A DNA stretch of 5,886 nt from DATHYU01 sp033722675 (GTDB lineage: Bacteria > Actinomycetota > Acidimicrobiia > Spongiisociales > UBA11373), in NCBI GenBank assembly GCA_033722675.1, contig JAWVYO010000128.1:1-5886 (forward strand). Reading direction: 5' to 3'. Below are positions 1 through 5,586 of this stretch, piece by piece. The position numbers and the translations under genes are program-made. Position 1 is the first letter of the stretch; each line of letters starts with the position of its first letter. Under the pieces are notes generated by a model, which was not told where the DNA came from, ran no database searches, and saw nothing but the letters and a program-made list of their open reading frames with translations.

Positions 1-155
1 ATGGAGCCGGTGGTGCCACCCTCGCGGAGGAGGATCGAGCGGTCGTCGAACATGGTCTCCATGCCGAGGTACTCGCCGGTGTGGGTGCCGGAGCGGGTCG
101 TCGCCCGATAGCGGCGCCCCCGGCGGAGGTTGAGGTCGATGGTGTGGTCGTTCAT
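1..155 (-). CDS. Small unknown protein, N-terminal 51 residues only (runs off left edge)
   Basis: The ATG lies at 155-153 and the frame stays open to the window edge, so the C-terminus is missing. An AAGGGA Shine-Dalgarno-like element sits about 8 nt upstream, which supports this start. The visible part starts MNDHTIDLNLRRGRRYRATT. It is basic at first, then alternates in a way typical of beta strands, with Gly at likely turns (SGTHTGEYLG, then DDRSILLREGG). There is no signal peptide or membrane segment. I do not recognise the family. The strand-rich pattern with a turn after a Gly and a later hydrophobic strand vaguely recalls small beta-barrel (Sm/SH3-like) proteins, but this is only an impression. 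It starts 38 nt after the helicase stop on the same strand, with no hairpin between, so it is probably co-transcribed with the helicase and may work with it. Confidence 0.6.
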   Translation of the reverse strand, partial: MNDHTIDLNLRRGRRYRATTRSGTHTGEYLGMETMFDDRSILLREGGTTGS

Positions 156-193
156 GCGTGAATCCCTTCGATGAGCGCGCGGCTCGAGGTCGG

Positions 194-1594
194 TCAGGTG
201 CGGGGGTGGGCCTCACGGACGGTGAGGTCCCGTCCGCCGAGGGTGGTGCCGGCGAGCTCGGCGATGGCCCGGGCGGCGTCGGTCGCCCCCATCTCGACGA
301 AGCCGAAGCCGCGGGAGCGGTTGCCCCGCCGGTCGGTGATGATCGTGGCGTCGAAGACCCGGCCCGTGCGGGCGAAGACGGCCTCGAGCTCCTCGGCGGT
401 CGTCGACCAGGGCAGGTTGGCCACGTAGATGCTCGTCCGGCGCTCCGCCGGTCGGGCCGGGGACGGCCGGTCCGCGGTGCGCAGGCCGCCCGGGTCGGGG
501 CGGTCGAGGGGCCCCTCCAGCCCCAGGTCACGCCGCATGCGTCCGACCGAGCGCTTCTGCTCGGGGGTGACGAGGCTCACGACGACGCCGGTGGCGCCGG
601 CGCGGGCGGTCCGCCCCGAACGGTGGACGTAGTCCTTGGCGTCGTTCGGCGGATCGAAGTGCACGACGGTGGCCACGTCGTCGACGTGGATGCCGCGGGC
701 GGCGACGTCGGTGGCGACGAGCGCGCTCGCCCGGCCCGACGAGAACGCGTCGAGGGCCCGGGACCGCTGCTTCTGGGAGCGGCCGCCGTGCATCGACACG
801 GCGTCCACGCCTCGCTTGGCGAGCTGCTTGGCGAGGCGGTCGGCGCCGTGGCGGGTCCGCGTGAAGACGATCGTGGGCTCGCCGACGAGTTCGGCGGTGC
901 GGTCGATGCGGTCGTGGTGGTCGACGAGCCAGAAGTGGTGGGTCGCCTGGGCGGGCTCGCCGTCGGCTCCCTCCGCCTCGTGGCGTACCGGGGAGCGCTG
1001 GTGCTCACGCACGAGCGCTCGCACCTCGCCGTCGAGGGTGGCCGAGAACAGCAGGGTCTGGCGGTCGCCCGAGGTCGCCGACAGGATGCGACGCACGGCG
1101 GGCAGGAAGCCCATGTCGGCCATCCGGTCGGCCTCGTCGACGACGGCGATCTCGACGTCGCGCAAATCGACGATCCGCTGTTCCATCAGGTCCTCGAGAC
1201 GACCCGGCGTGGCGACGAGGACGTCGACGCCGCGGCGGAGGGCCGACTTCTGCGGGCCGTACCCGACACCGCCGTACACGGCGAAGACGGTGCGATCGAC
1301 GGCCTTCCCGAGCGGGCGCAGCTCGTCGGTGATCTGCTGGGCCAGTTCACGGGTGGGGGCGAGCACGAGCGCTCGCGGCCGGTTCCGGGCTGCCTGGGGC
1401 ACGCGCGCCAGGGTGGCCACGCCGAAGGCCAGGGTCTTGCCGGAACCCGTGGGCGCCTTGCCCGACACGTCACGGCCGGCGAGGGCGTCGGGCAGGGTGG
1501 CGGTCTGGATGGGGAAGGGCTCGGTGATGCCGCTGGATGTCAGCGAGCGGACGAGGGCGTCGGGGACGCCGAGCGCGGTGAACGAGGTGGTCAT
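194..1594 (-). CDS. DEAD-box ATP-dependent RNA helicase with C-terminal RRM domain
   Basis: This 466-residue protein carries the full DEAD-box motif set. It has a Q motif (Phe5, then GITEPFPIQ at 22-30), motif I APTGSGKT (47-54), Ia PTRELA (80-85), Ib TPGR (129-132), II DEAD (153-156) and III SAT (184-186). It also has motif V VATDVAARGI (293-302) and motif VI HRSGRTARAG (324-333). All key residues are present, so it should unwind or remodel RNA using ATP in the cytoplasm. After a Pro/Arg-rich linker (about 360-387) comes an RRM with intact RNP2 IYVANL (389-394) and RNP1 RGFGFVEM (428-435). This is a canonical RRM, and it probably binds single-stranded RNA. Bacterial relatives (RhlE, CsdA/DeaD, DbpA) act in ribosome assembly, mRNA decay or cold adaptation, and which role applies here is not shown. 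The ATG at 1594 has AGGAG 5 nt upstream. The gene appears to have its own promoter and a leader of about 160 nt, and it is followed closely by the small gene at 155. Confidence 0.95.
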   Translation of the reverse strand: MTTSFTALGVPDALVRSLTSSGITEPFPIQTATLPDALAGRDVSGKAPTGSGKTLAFGVATLARVPQAARNRPRALVLAPTRELAQQITDELRPLGKAVDRTVFAVYGGVGYGPQKSALRRGVDVLVATPGRLEDLMEQRIVDLRDVEIAVVDEADRMADMGFLPAVRRILSATSGDRQTLLFSATLDGEVRALVREHQRSPVRHEAEGADGEPAQATHHFWLVDHHDRIDRTAELVGEPTIVFTRTRHGADRLAKQLAKRGVDAVSMHGGRSQKQRSRALDAFSSGRASALVATDVAARGIHVDDVATVVHFDPPNDAKDYVHRSGRTARAGATGVVVSLVTPEQKRSVGRMRRDLGLEGPLDRPDPGGLRTADRPSPARPAERRTSIYVANLPWSTTAEELEAVFARTGRVFDATIITDRRGNRSRGFGFVEMGATDAARAIAELAGTTLGGRDLTVREAHPRT

Positions 1595-1599
1595 GGTGG

Positions 1600-1618
1600 C
1601 TCCTGCCCCGAACGGGGC
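1600..1618 (-). promoter_or_regulatory. Helicase ribosome binding site with adjoining hairpin
   Basis: On the minus strand an AGGAG Shine-Dalgarno (1604-1600) lies 5 nt before the helicase ATG. Immediately 5' of it is a perfect inverted repeat, GCCCC/GGGGC around a GTTC loop (1618-1605). The stem ends at the base next to the Shine-Dalgarno. A G+C-only stem in this position could affect ribosome access, for example in a temperature-dependent way. The hairpin and RBS are seen directly. The regulatory role is inference, and short GC palindromes do occur by chance at this base composition. Confidence 0.5.
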
Positions 1619-1759
1619 GTCGATGGTCGGTTCGGTCTCTCGGCGCGAGCAGAGGCGTCGCGTTTCGGCCGAAGAGGCGGTCCAACCGGGGTGAGAAGCT
1701 GCCGTGGGTCACCGGGGAAGCGACGAAGCGCTGGCCTCCACCCGGTGCGGCTGGACGCC

Positions 1760-1787
1760 ACGTTAGCGGGTCGCTGCGCACTGTCGA
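1760..1787 (-). promoter_or_regulatory. Probable promoter of the helicase gene
   Basis: On the minus strand a -35 box TCGACA (1787-1782, five of six bases matching TTGACA) and a -10 box TAACGT (1765-1760, matching the actinobacterial TANNNT pattern) are separated by 16 bp. This is close to a standard housekeeping sigma-factor promoter. Transcription would begin near 1753, leaving a 5' leader of about 160 nt before the helicase ATG. The leader contains the palindrome TTCGGCCGAA (1664-1673), two AGAGGCG copies as read on the plus strand (1651-1657 and 1673-1679), and the hairpin next to the ribosome binding site. I see no gene in it. Confidence 0.45.
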
Positions 1788-1788
1788 G

Positions 1789-1806
1789 GACCGGTTCGGA
1801 CCGGTC
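1789..1806 (-). terminator. Hairpin downstream of the permease, candidate terminator
   Basis: A perfect 7-bp stem (GACCGGT paired with ACCGGTC) with a 4-nt loop begins 9 nt after the permease stop codon, reading on the minus strand. No T-run follows it, which is common for terminator hairpins in high-GC actinobacteria but leaves the call uncertain. The -35 box of the helicase promoter begins only 1 nt beyond the stem, so the hairpin would separate the two transcription units. Each arm also contains the self-complementary ACCGGT, so it could equally be a protein-binding site. Confidence 0.45.
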
Positions 1807-1815
1807 GCCGCGGAT

Positions 1816-3042
1816 TCAGGTGGCCGCACCCCCGGTGACGGCGAAGGCGACGAGCCCGACGGCGAGGACGAGGATCGCCACGGAGACGGCGATGCGCTTG
1901 AGCGGGCCCGAGCCCTCCATGTCGTGGTCCATGCCCCCGCCGTGTTCGCGTACGTGGGCGACGTGCAACCAGACGAGGCCGGCGGCGACGACGACGAATC
2001 CGACGTTCATCCAGAACGTGTAGTCGATCTCGAACTGGGCGATCTCGCCGACGGCGCGGGTGCTCTCGGGGACGATGTCCAGCGCCTCGAACGCCCCGTT
2101 GAGGGCGAGGGCGGTGACCACGACGCTCACGAACATCACGCCGGCGATGTAGAGGGCCACCCGGACGCCGTAGTACTTCGCATTCACGGCGACGAGGGGC
2201 GGGACCATGAGGTCCGAGTAGATGAAGGCCATGATCCCGGCGAACAGGACCCCGTTGGCGGCGAGGACCGTGGCGAGCGGGATGTTGCCCATCGAACCGA
2301 TGAAGGTGAGTCCCGCGACGACGGGGGCGAGGACCGCGTTCTCGAGGGCGACGAGCCATCCCGGTAGGGACGCTGCGGCGTCGGTGAGGAAGATCGTCGT
2401 CCACACCCGCTCGGAGACGAGCACGGCGACGAGCCCGGCGATCGTGAAGCCGATGAGGATCTCCTCCCAGACCATCCTCCACTCGTTCACGAAGTGGTGG
2501 CCGACCCGCCGCCAGCCGTCGAGGCTGCGGATCCGGTCGCGCCAGTCGAAGTCGTCGTCCTGCTCACCGAACTCCTCGGCACGTTCCCGCGCCGCCTCCA
2601 GCCAGGTGTCGGGGGAGGTGGCCTTGATGATGAGGCTGCTGATGGTGATGAGCAGGAGGCCCCCGACGAGTTCGGCGGCGAGGTACTGCCAGCCGAGGAA
2701 GATGTAGATGAGGATGCCCAGTTCGATCACGAGGTTCGTGGAGGCGAACATGAACGCCACCGCGGCGACGAAGTGCGCCCCCTTCTGGATGAGCGATCGG
2801 GCCGCGGCGAGGGCGGCGAACGAGCAGGAGGAGGACGCCGCGCCGAAGCCGGTGGCCAGCGCGACGCTCTCGACGTCGGCATCCCCCATGAAGCGGGTGA
2901 GCCGGCCCTTCGGCACGAAGGCCTGGATCATCGCGCTCACGCCGTAGCCGAGGACGAAGGCCCACCCCGACTTCCAGAAGAATCCGAGCGCGGTCTTCGC
3001 GGCCTCGCCGTAGCGGGCCCACAGGGTCGGATCGGTCTCCAC
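1816..3042 (-). CDS. DUF318/ArsP-type multi-pass membrane permease
   Basis: This is a 408-residue integral membrane protein with about 8-10 hydrophobic segments (roughly 18-42, 56-82, 88-114, 117-139, 192-216, 228-250, 253-282, 290-315, 343-363, 381-403). A charged cytoplasmic-type loop (140-190) divides two similar halves, as in the DUF318/ArsP_1 permease family. The first half holds GAASSSCSF (67-75) and AFMFASTNLVIELG (96-109). The second holds GSMGNIPLATVL (249-260). The SSSCS/ASTNLVIELG form is a recognisable subgroup. Characterised ArsP members export organic arsenicals, but the substrate of this branch is not known and should not be assumed. Cys73 is the only cysteine. Between the last two membrane segments is a His/Met-rich stretch, HVAHVREHGGGMDHDM (360-375), which could bind metal. 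I chose the GTG at 3042 because homology-like sequence begins there. The reading frame stays open to 3450 but overlaps hutF. No good Shine-Dalgarno precedes the GTG, so the start is uncertain. Confidence 0.85.
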   Translation of the reverse strand: METDPTLWARYGEAAKTALGFFWKSGWAFVLGYGVSAMIQAFVPKGRLTRFMGDADVESVALATGFGAASSSCSFAALAAARSLIQKGAHFVAAVAFMFASTNLVIELGILIYIFLGWQYLAAELVGGLLLITISSLIIKATSPDTWLEAARERAEEFGEQDDDFDWRDRIRSLDGWRRVGHHFVNEWRMVWEEILIGFTIAGLVAVLVSERVWTTIFLTDAAASLPGWLVALENAVLAPVVAGLTFIGSMGNIPLATVLAANGVLFAGIMAFIYSDLMVPPLVAVNAKYYGVRVALYIAGVMFVSVVVTALALNGAFEALDIVPESTRAVGEIAQFEIDYTFWMNVGFVVVAAGLVWLHVAHVREHGGGMDHDMEGSGPLKRIAVSVAILVLAVGLVAFAVTGGAAT

Positions 3043-3079
3043 GTCGCTGCGCCGCGGGCCTGCGGCGTCCTCCCGGGCG

Positions 3080-3085
3080 AGCCTA
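3080..3085 (-). promoter_or_regulatory. Possible -10 box for the permease
   Basis: TAGGCT on the minus strand fits the TANNNT pattern and lies 37 nt upstream of the proposed GTG start. A GGGAGGA element follows it at 3075-3069, too far (26 nt) from the GTG to be a normal ribosome binding site for that codon. No convincing -35 box is visible. This is a weak prediction, made mainly because a promoter must lie in this divergent gap. Confidence 0.2.
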
Positions 3086-3130
3086 CGCCGCGGCCTGTGA
3101 CACGCGGCCGGAGCGCTCTGCGCGTCCGTC

Positions 3131-3150
3131 GGACCCCGGGGGTAGGGTCC
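3131..3150 (+). promoter_or_regulatory. Inverted repeat over a possible -10 box ahead of hutF
   Basis: The 6-bp arms GGACCC (3131-3136) and GGGTCC (3145-3150) are perfectly complementary across an 8-bp spacer. The sequence TAGGGT (3143-3148), a TANNNT-type -10 box, overlaps the right arm. A start of transcription near 3155 would give a leader of about 35 nt before the ATG at 3191. A repeat covering a -10 box is where a repressor operator would sit, and hut genes are commonly repressor-controlled. No -35 box is obvious. The repeat is certain and its function is inferred. Confidence 0.35.
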
Positions 3151-3190
3151 GGGACCGAGGATGAGCGAGTCCCGTCTCGGGGGGAAGTCG

Positions 3191-4531
3191 ATGGCAGAGG
3201 GTCGGGCCGTGTACTGGGCGCCGGCGGCGTGGATCGGGGGGCCGGGCGTCGCCGCGGAGGTGACGATCGAGGTCGCCGACGGAACCATTACCGGCGTGTC
3301 CGTCGGATCGTCGCCTCCGGCGGGGGCGACGGTGCTCGACGGCCTCGTCCTCCCGGGCCTCGCCAACGCCCACAGCCACGCCTTCCATCGGCTGCTGCGG
3401 AGCCGGACCCACGGCGACGGCGGCACCTTCTGGACGTGGCGCGACGTCATGTACCGCGAGGCCGCCGCCCTCGACCCCGGCCGGATGCGAGCGGTCGCGC
3501 GCGCCGTCTACGCCGAGATGGTCCTCGCCGGGTACGCGGTGGTGGGCGAGTTCCATTACGTGCACCACCGCCCCGACGGCACCCCCTACGACGATCCCAA
3601 CGCCCTGGGTCGGGCCGTGGCCGACGGGGCGCGGGACGCCGGGATCCGCCTGACCCTCCTCGACACCTGCTACCTGCACGGCGGCCTCGACGAGGGCGGG
3701 CACGTTCCCCCCACCGGGCCGCAAATGCGCTTCTCCGACGGTGACGCCGCGACGTGGGCGCGACGGGTCGATCGGCTCGGGGACGGTCCGATGGTCCGGA
3801 TCGGCGCTGCGATCCACTCGGTGCGCGCCGTGGACCCCGCCGCGGCGGGGGAGGTGGCGGCGTGGGCACGCGCCCGGGGCGCGCCCCTCCACGCCCACGT
3901 CTCGGAGCAACCCGAGGAGAACCGCCGGTGCATGGCGATCTACGGGACGACACCCCTCGGGGTGCTCGCCGGCGCCGGCGCGCTCGACGACCGGTTCACG
4001 GCGGTCCACGCGACGCACCCCGGTGACGGCGACGTCGCCAGGCTGGCCGACGCCGGAGCCTCGGTGTGTCTCTGCCCCACCACCGAGCAGGATCTCGCCG
4101 ACGGCATCGGACCGGGCGGCGCCTTCGCCGTGGCGGGCGTCCGACTCTGCCTCGGATCGGACTCCCACGCCGTCGTGGACCCCTTCGGCGAGATGCGGGC
4201 GGCGGAGATGCACGAGCGGCTGGCGACGGGACGCCGGGGCACGCACCCGCCGGACCGCCTCCTCGAGATGGCGACATCCGGCGGATACGAGGCACTCGGG
4301 TGGCCCGGCGGCGGCCGGATCGAGGTGGGAGCGCCGGCCGACCTCGTCGCGATCGCCACGGACTCGGTTCGCACGGCGGGCGCCGGGGAGGAGGGCCTGA
4401 CTGCGGCCGCGGCCTTCGCGGCCACGGCGGCCGACGTGCGCACCGTCGTCGTCGGCGGCAGCGTGGTCGTCGAGGGCGGACGGCACCGTGCCGTCGACCC
4501 GGCCGCCGAGGTGGCCCGGCTCTCGGGGTAG
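3191..4531 (+). CDS. hutF: Formimidoylglutamate deiminase (HutF)
   Basis: This amidohydrolase-superfamily enzyme converts N-formimidoyl-L-glutamate and water to N-formyl-L-glutamate and ammonia, the fourth step of the five-step histidine degradation route. Counting from the ATG at 3191 it has 446 residues, close to the usual 450 or so. The metal-binding HxH is in ANAHSHAFHR (His61, His63), followed by the HutF hallmark GTFWTWRDVMY (78-88). Further active-site elements are HAHVSEQ (234-240, a metal His), VHATH (272-276) and the metal/catalytic Asp324 in LGSDSHAVVDP. The C-terminal part (from about GGGRIEVGAPADLV) rebuilds the small beta domain of the superfamily. An ATG at 3161 in the same frame would add ten residues (MSESRLGGKS), but it has no spaced ribosome site. 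The 3191 ATG is preceded by a G-rich GGGGAA element, so I prefer it. No hutH, hutU, hutI or hutG is in the window. The next gene begins 61 nt downstream. Confidence 0.92.
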   Translation: MAEGRAVYWAPAAWIGGPGVAAEVTIEVADGTITGVSVGSSPPAGATVLDGLVLPGLANAHSHAFHRLLRSRTHGDGGTFWTWRDVMYREAAALDPGRMRAVARAVYAEMVLAGYAVVGEFHYVHHRPDGTPYDDPNALGRAVADGARDAGIRLTLLDTCYLHGGLDEGGHVPPTGPQMRFSDGDAATWARRVDRLGDGPMVRIGAAIHSVRAVDPAAAGEVAAWARARGAPLHAHVSEQPEENRRCMAIYGTTPLGVLAGAGALDDRFTAVHATHPGDGDVARLADAGASVCLCPTTEQDLADGIGPGGAFAVAGVRLCLGSDSHAVVDPFGEMRAAEMHERLATGRRGTHPPDRLLEMATSGGYEALGWPGGGRIEVGAPADLVAIATDSVRTAGAGEEGLTAAAAFAATAADVRTVVVGGSVVVEGGRHRAVDPAAEVARLSG

Positions 4532-4592
4532 TCGTTTCGGGCGACCGCGGAGCGGGTATGGACGGAGTACGCCACCACCGAGGACCGAACGA

Positions 4593-5105
4593 ATGACCAT
4601 CGCCGTGCTCACCGCGCCGCTCTTCGAGGACGTGGAGCTGTGGTACCCCTACTACCGGCTCATCGAGGCCGGGTACGACGTCGAGCTGGTCGGCGCCGAC
4701 GCCGACACCGAGTACGCCGGCAAGCGGGGGACGACCGTCCGTTCCACCATGGCCGCTCGCGACGCCGACCCGTCGTCCTTCGACGCCGTCGTGATCCCGG
4801 GCGGGTATTCGCCCGACCACATGCGGCGTGTCCCCGAGATGGTCGACCTCGTCAAGCAGGTCGGGACGGCCGGCACGCCGACGGCGGCCATCTGCCATGG
4901 CCCATGGATGCTTGCGTCGGCCGGCCTCGCCTCGGGGCGCCGGATGACCTCCTTCCCCTCCATCCGCGACGACCTCGCCAACGCCGGAGCGACCTGGGTG
5001 GACGAGGAGGTCGTCGAAGACGGCCCCGTCATCACCTCCCGGAGCCCCGACGATCTGCCTGCCTTCATGCGCACCCTCCTCGAGCGACTGGGTGATCGGC
5101 GATGA
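4593..5105 (+). CDS. DJ-1/PfpI family protein (class I glutamine amidotransferase-like)
   Basis: The 170-residue product matches the usual length and layout of PfpI/YhbO proteins. FEDVEL (11-16) supplies Glu15, which aligns with Glu18 of human DJ-1. IPGGYSPDHMR (68-78) forms the oxyanion region. The nucleophile elbow AICHGPW (99-105) carries Cys101 and His102. The C-terminal block SIRDDLANAGATWVDEEVV (123-141) and ITSRSPDDLPAF (147-158) is typical of the family. Relatives have been reported as intracellular peptidases, glyoxalases or protein/nucleotide deglycases, and they also act in oxidative or carbonyl stress. The exact activity cannot be read from the sequence. The protein is cytoplasmic, with no signal peptide. 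I start at 4593 because GAGGA (4580-4584) lies 8 nt upstream and family similarity begins at this Met. The in-frame ATG at 4488 falls inside hutF. The stop codon overlaps the next start by four bases. Confidence 0.9.
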   Translation: MTIAVLTAPLFEDVELWYPYYRLIEAGYDVELVGADADTEYAGKRGTTVRSTMAARDADPSSFDAVVIPGGYSPDHMRRVPEMVDLVKQVGTAGTPTAAICHGPWMLASAGLASGRRMTSFPSIRDDLANAGATWVDEEVVEDGPVITSRSPDDLPAFMRTLLERLGDRR

Positions 5106-5482
5106 ACATCACGATCAGCCGCATCCGCGATCGGGTCGTCGAGGCCGTCAACGCGCGCGATCCCAGCCTGCTCGAGGGGATCGAGTTCCGTGAGCCGTTC
5201 GAGGACCGCCTCGTGCGCATCCAGGACCGTTGGCCCCGCCTCATGATGACCCGCGGGCACCTCGCCGGCGACCCGGTGGCCGTCACCTGGATCCCCGACA
5301 CCGACGAGCGGTACGTGCGCACCGGCCATGTCGAGTTCGTCGACGACCCCGACGACGGCGTGCACGTGTCGGTCGTCGTCGGCGCGGACCCCGACCTGGT
5401 CACCGAGGCTCCCGCCGGGTCCCGCGTGGCCGAATGGGAGAGCACCAAGGAGATCGAAGGGGCCCGGGCCGACTGGGTCTGA
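5102..5482 (+). CDS. Unknown soluble protein, 126 residues, translationally coupled to the PfpI gene
   Basis: The start codon overlaps the stop of the DJ-1/PfpI gene in an ATGA arrangement, so the two are almost certainly co-translated and probably work together. I do not recognise the family. The product has a predicted N-terminal amphipathic helix (SRIRDRVVEAVNAR, 6-19), a basic/aromatic middle (RIQDRWPRLMMTRGH, 39-53), and strand-like segments VAVTWI (59-64) and HVEFV/HVSVVVG (76-94) separated by the acidic turn DDPDDG. The tail is acidic and ends in DWV. It has no cysteine, no signal peptide and no membrane segment. The overall alpha-then-beta order could belong to a small alpha/beta fold, but no catalytic motif stands out. 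Codon use and GC bias match the neighbours. Confidence 0.8.
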   Translation: MNITISRIRDRVVEAVNARDPSLLEGIEFREPFEDRLVRIQDRWPRLMMTRGHLAGDPVAVTWIPDTDERYVRTGHVEFVDDPDDGVHVSVVVGADPDLVTEAPAGSRVAEWESTKEIEGARADWV

Positions 5483-5493
5483 TCGAAGTCCGA

Positions 5494-5521
5494 TTGAACC
5501 GAACGGGGTCCCGATGCGTAT
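5494..5521 (+). promoter_or_regulatory. Possible promoter for the lipoprotein gene
   Basis: TTGAAC (5494-5499) resembles a -35 box. GCGTAT (5516-5521), 16 bp on, is a poor -10 candidate, and TATGCC (5519-5524) at 19 bp is another. Neither fits TANNNT well. The position just upstream of the tandem repeat makes a promoter plausible, but this is weak. Confidence 0.2.
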
Positions 5522-5525
5522 GCCC

Positions 5526-5573
5526 CTGTACAGAACCCGAAACGGAACTCTGTACAGACCCCGAAACGGAACG
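5526..5573 (+). repeat. Two-copy 24-bp tandem repeat with CTGTACAG palindromes
   Basis: Two adjoining units, 5526-5549 and 5550-5573, agree at 22 of 24 positions (they differ at the 10th and 24th). Each unit begins with the perfect 8-bp palindrome CTGTACAG and continues with a shared CCCGAAACGGAAC block. The array lies between the end of the 126-residue gene and the lipoprotein start, finishing 13 nt before the ATG. Two identical palindromes at fixed spacing suggest paired binding sites for a dimeric regulator. A local slippage duplication without function would look the same. The array ends next to a weak GAGG Shine-Dalgarno (5573-5576), so bound protein or structure there could also affect translation. 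Confidence 0.7.
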
Positions 5574-5586
5574 AGGCACCAAACCC

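Noticed and set aside
1690..1713. Inverted repeat GGTGA/TCACC in the helicase leader
   Set aside because: Only 5 bp with a 14-nt loop, which is expected by chance. It is not enough to call a structure.
158..2023. A 621-residue open frame on the plus strand across the helicase
   Set aside because: It is antisense to a helicase with all motifs intact. Its protein is Gly/Arg/Val-rich low-complexity sequence of the kind made by reading high-GC genes backwards, and it runs across the promoter and terminator region.
3043..3450. N-terminal extension of the permease frame up to an ATG at 3450
   Set aside because: The extra 136 residues overlap hutF, are Pro/Arg-rich, and contain nothing like the permease family. 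The protein-like sequence begins at the GTG at 3042.
3083..4612. A 509-residue open frame on the minus strand across hutF
   Set aside because: It is antisense to a well-supported HutF. Its composition is Arg/Gly/Ala/Pro-rich with no recognisable motif.
5504..5513. CGGGGTCCCG as a terminator after the 126-residue gene
   Set aside because: Arms of 4 bp with a 2-nt loop cannot form a stable hairpin and no T-run follows.
5526..5573. The tandem repeat as a CRISPR array or a LexA (SOS) box
   Set aside because: The units adjoin with no spacers, so it is not CRISPR. The GAAC-N4-GTTC pattern of actinobacterial SOS boxes is not present.
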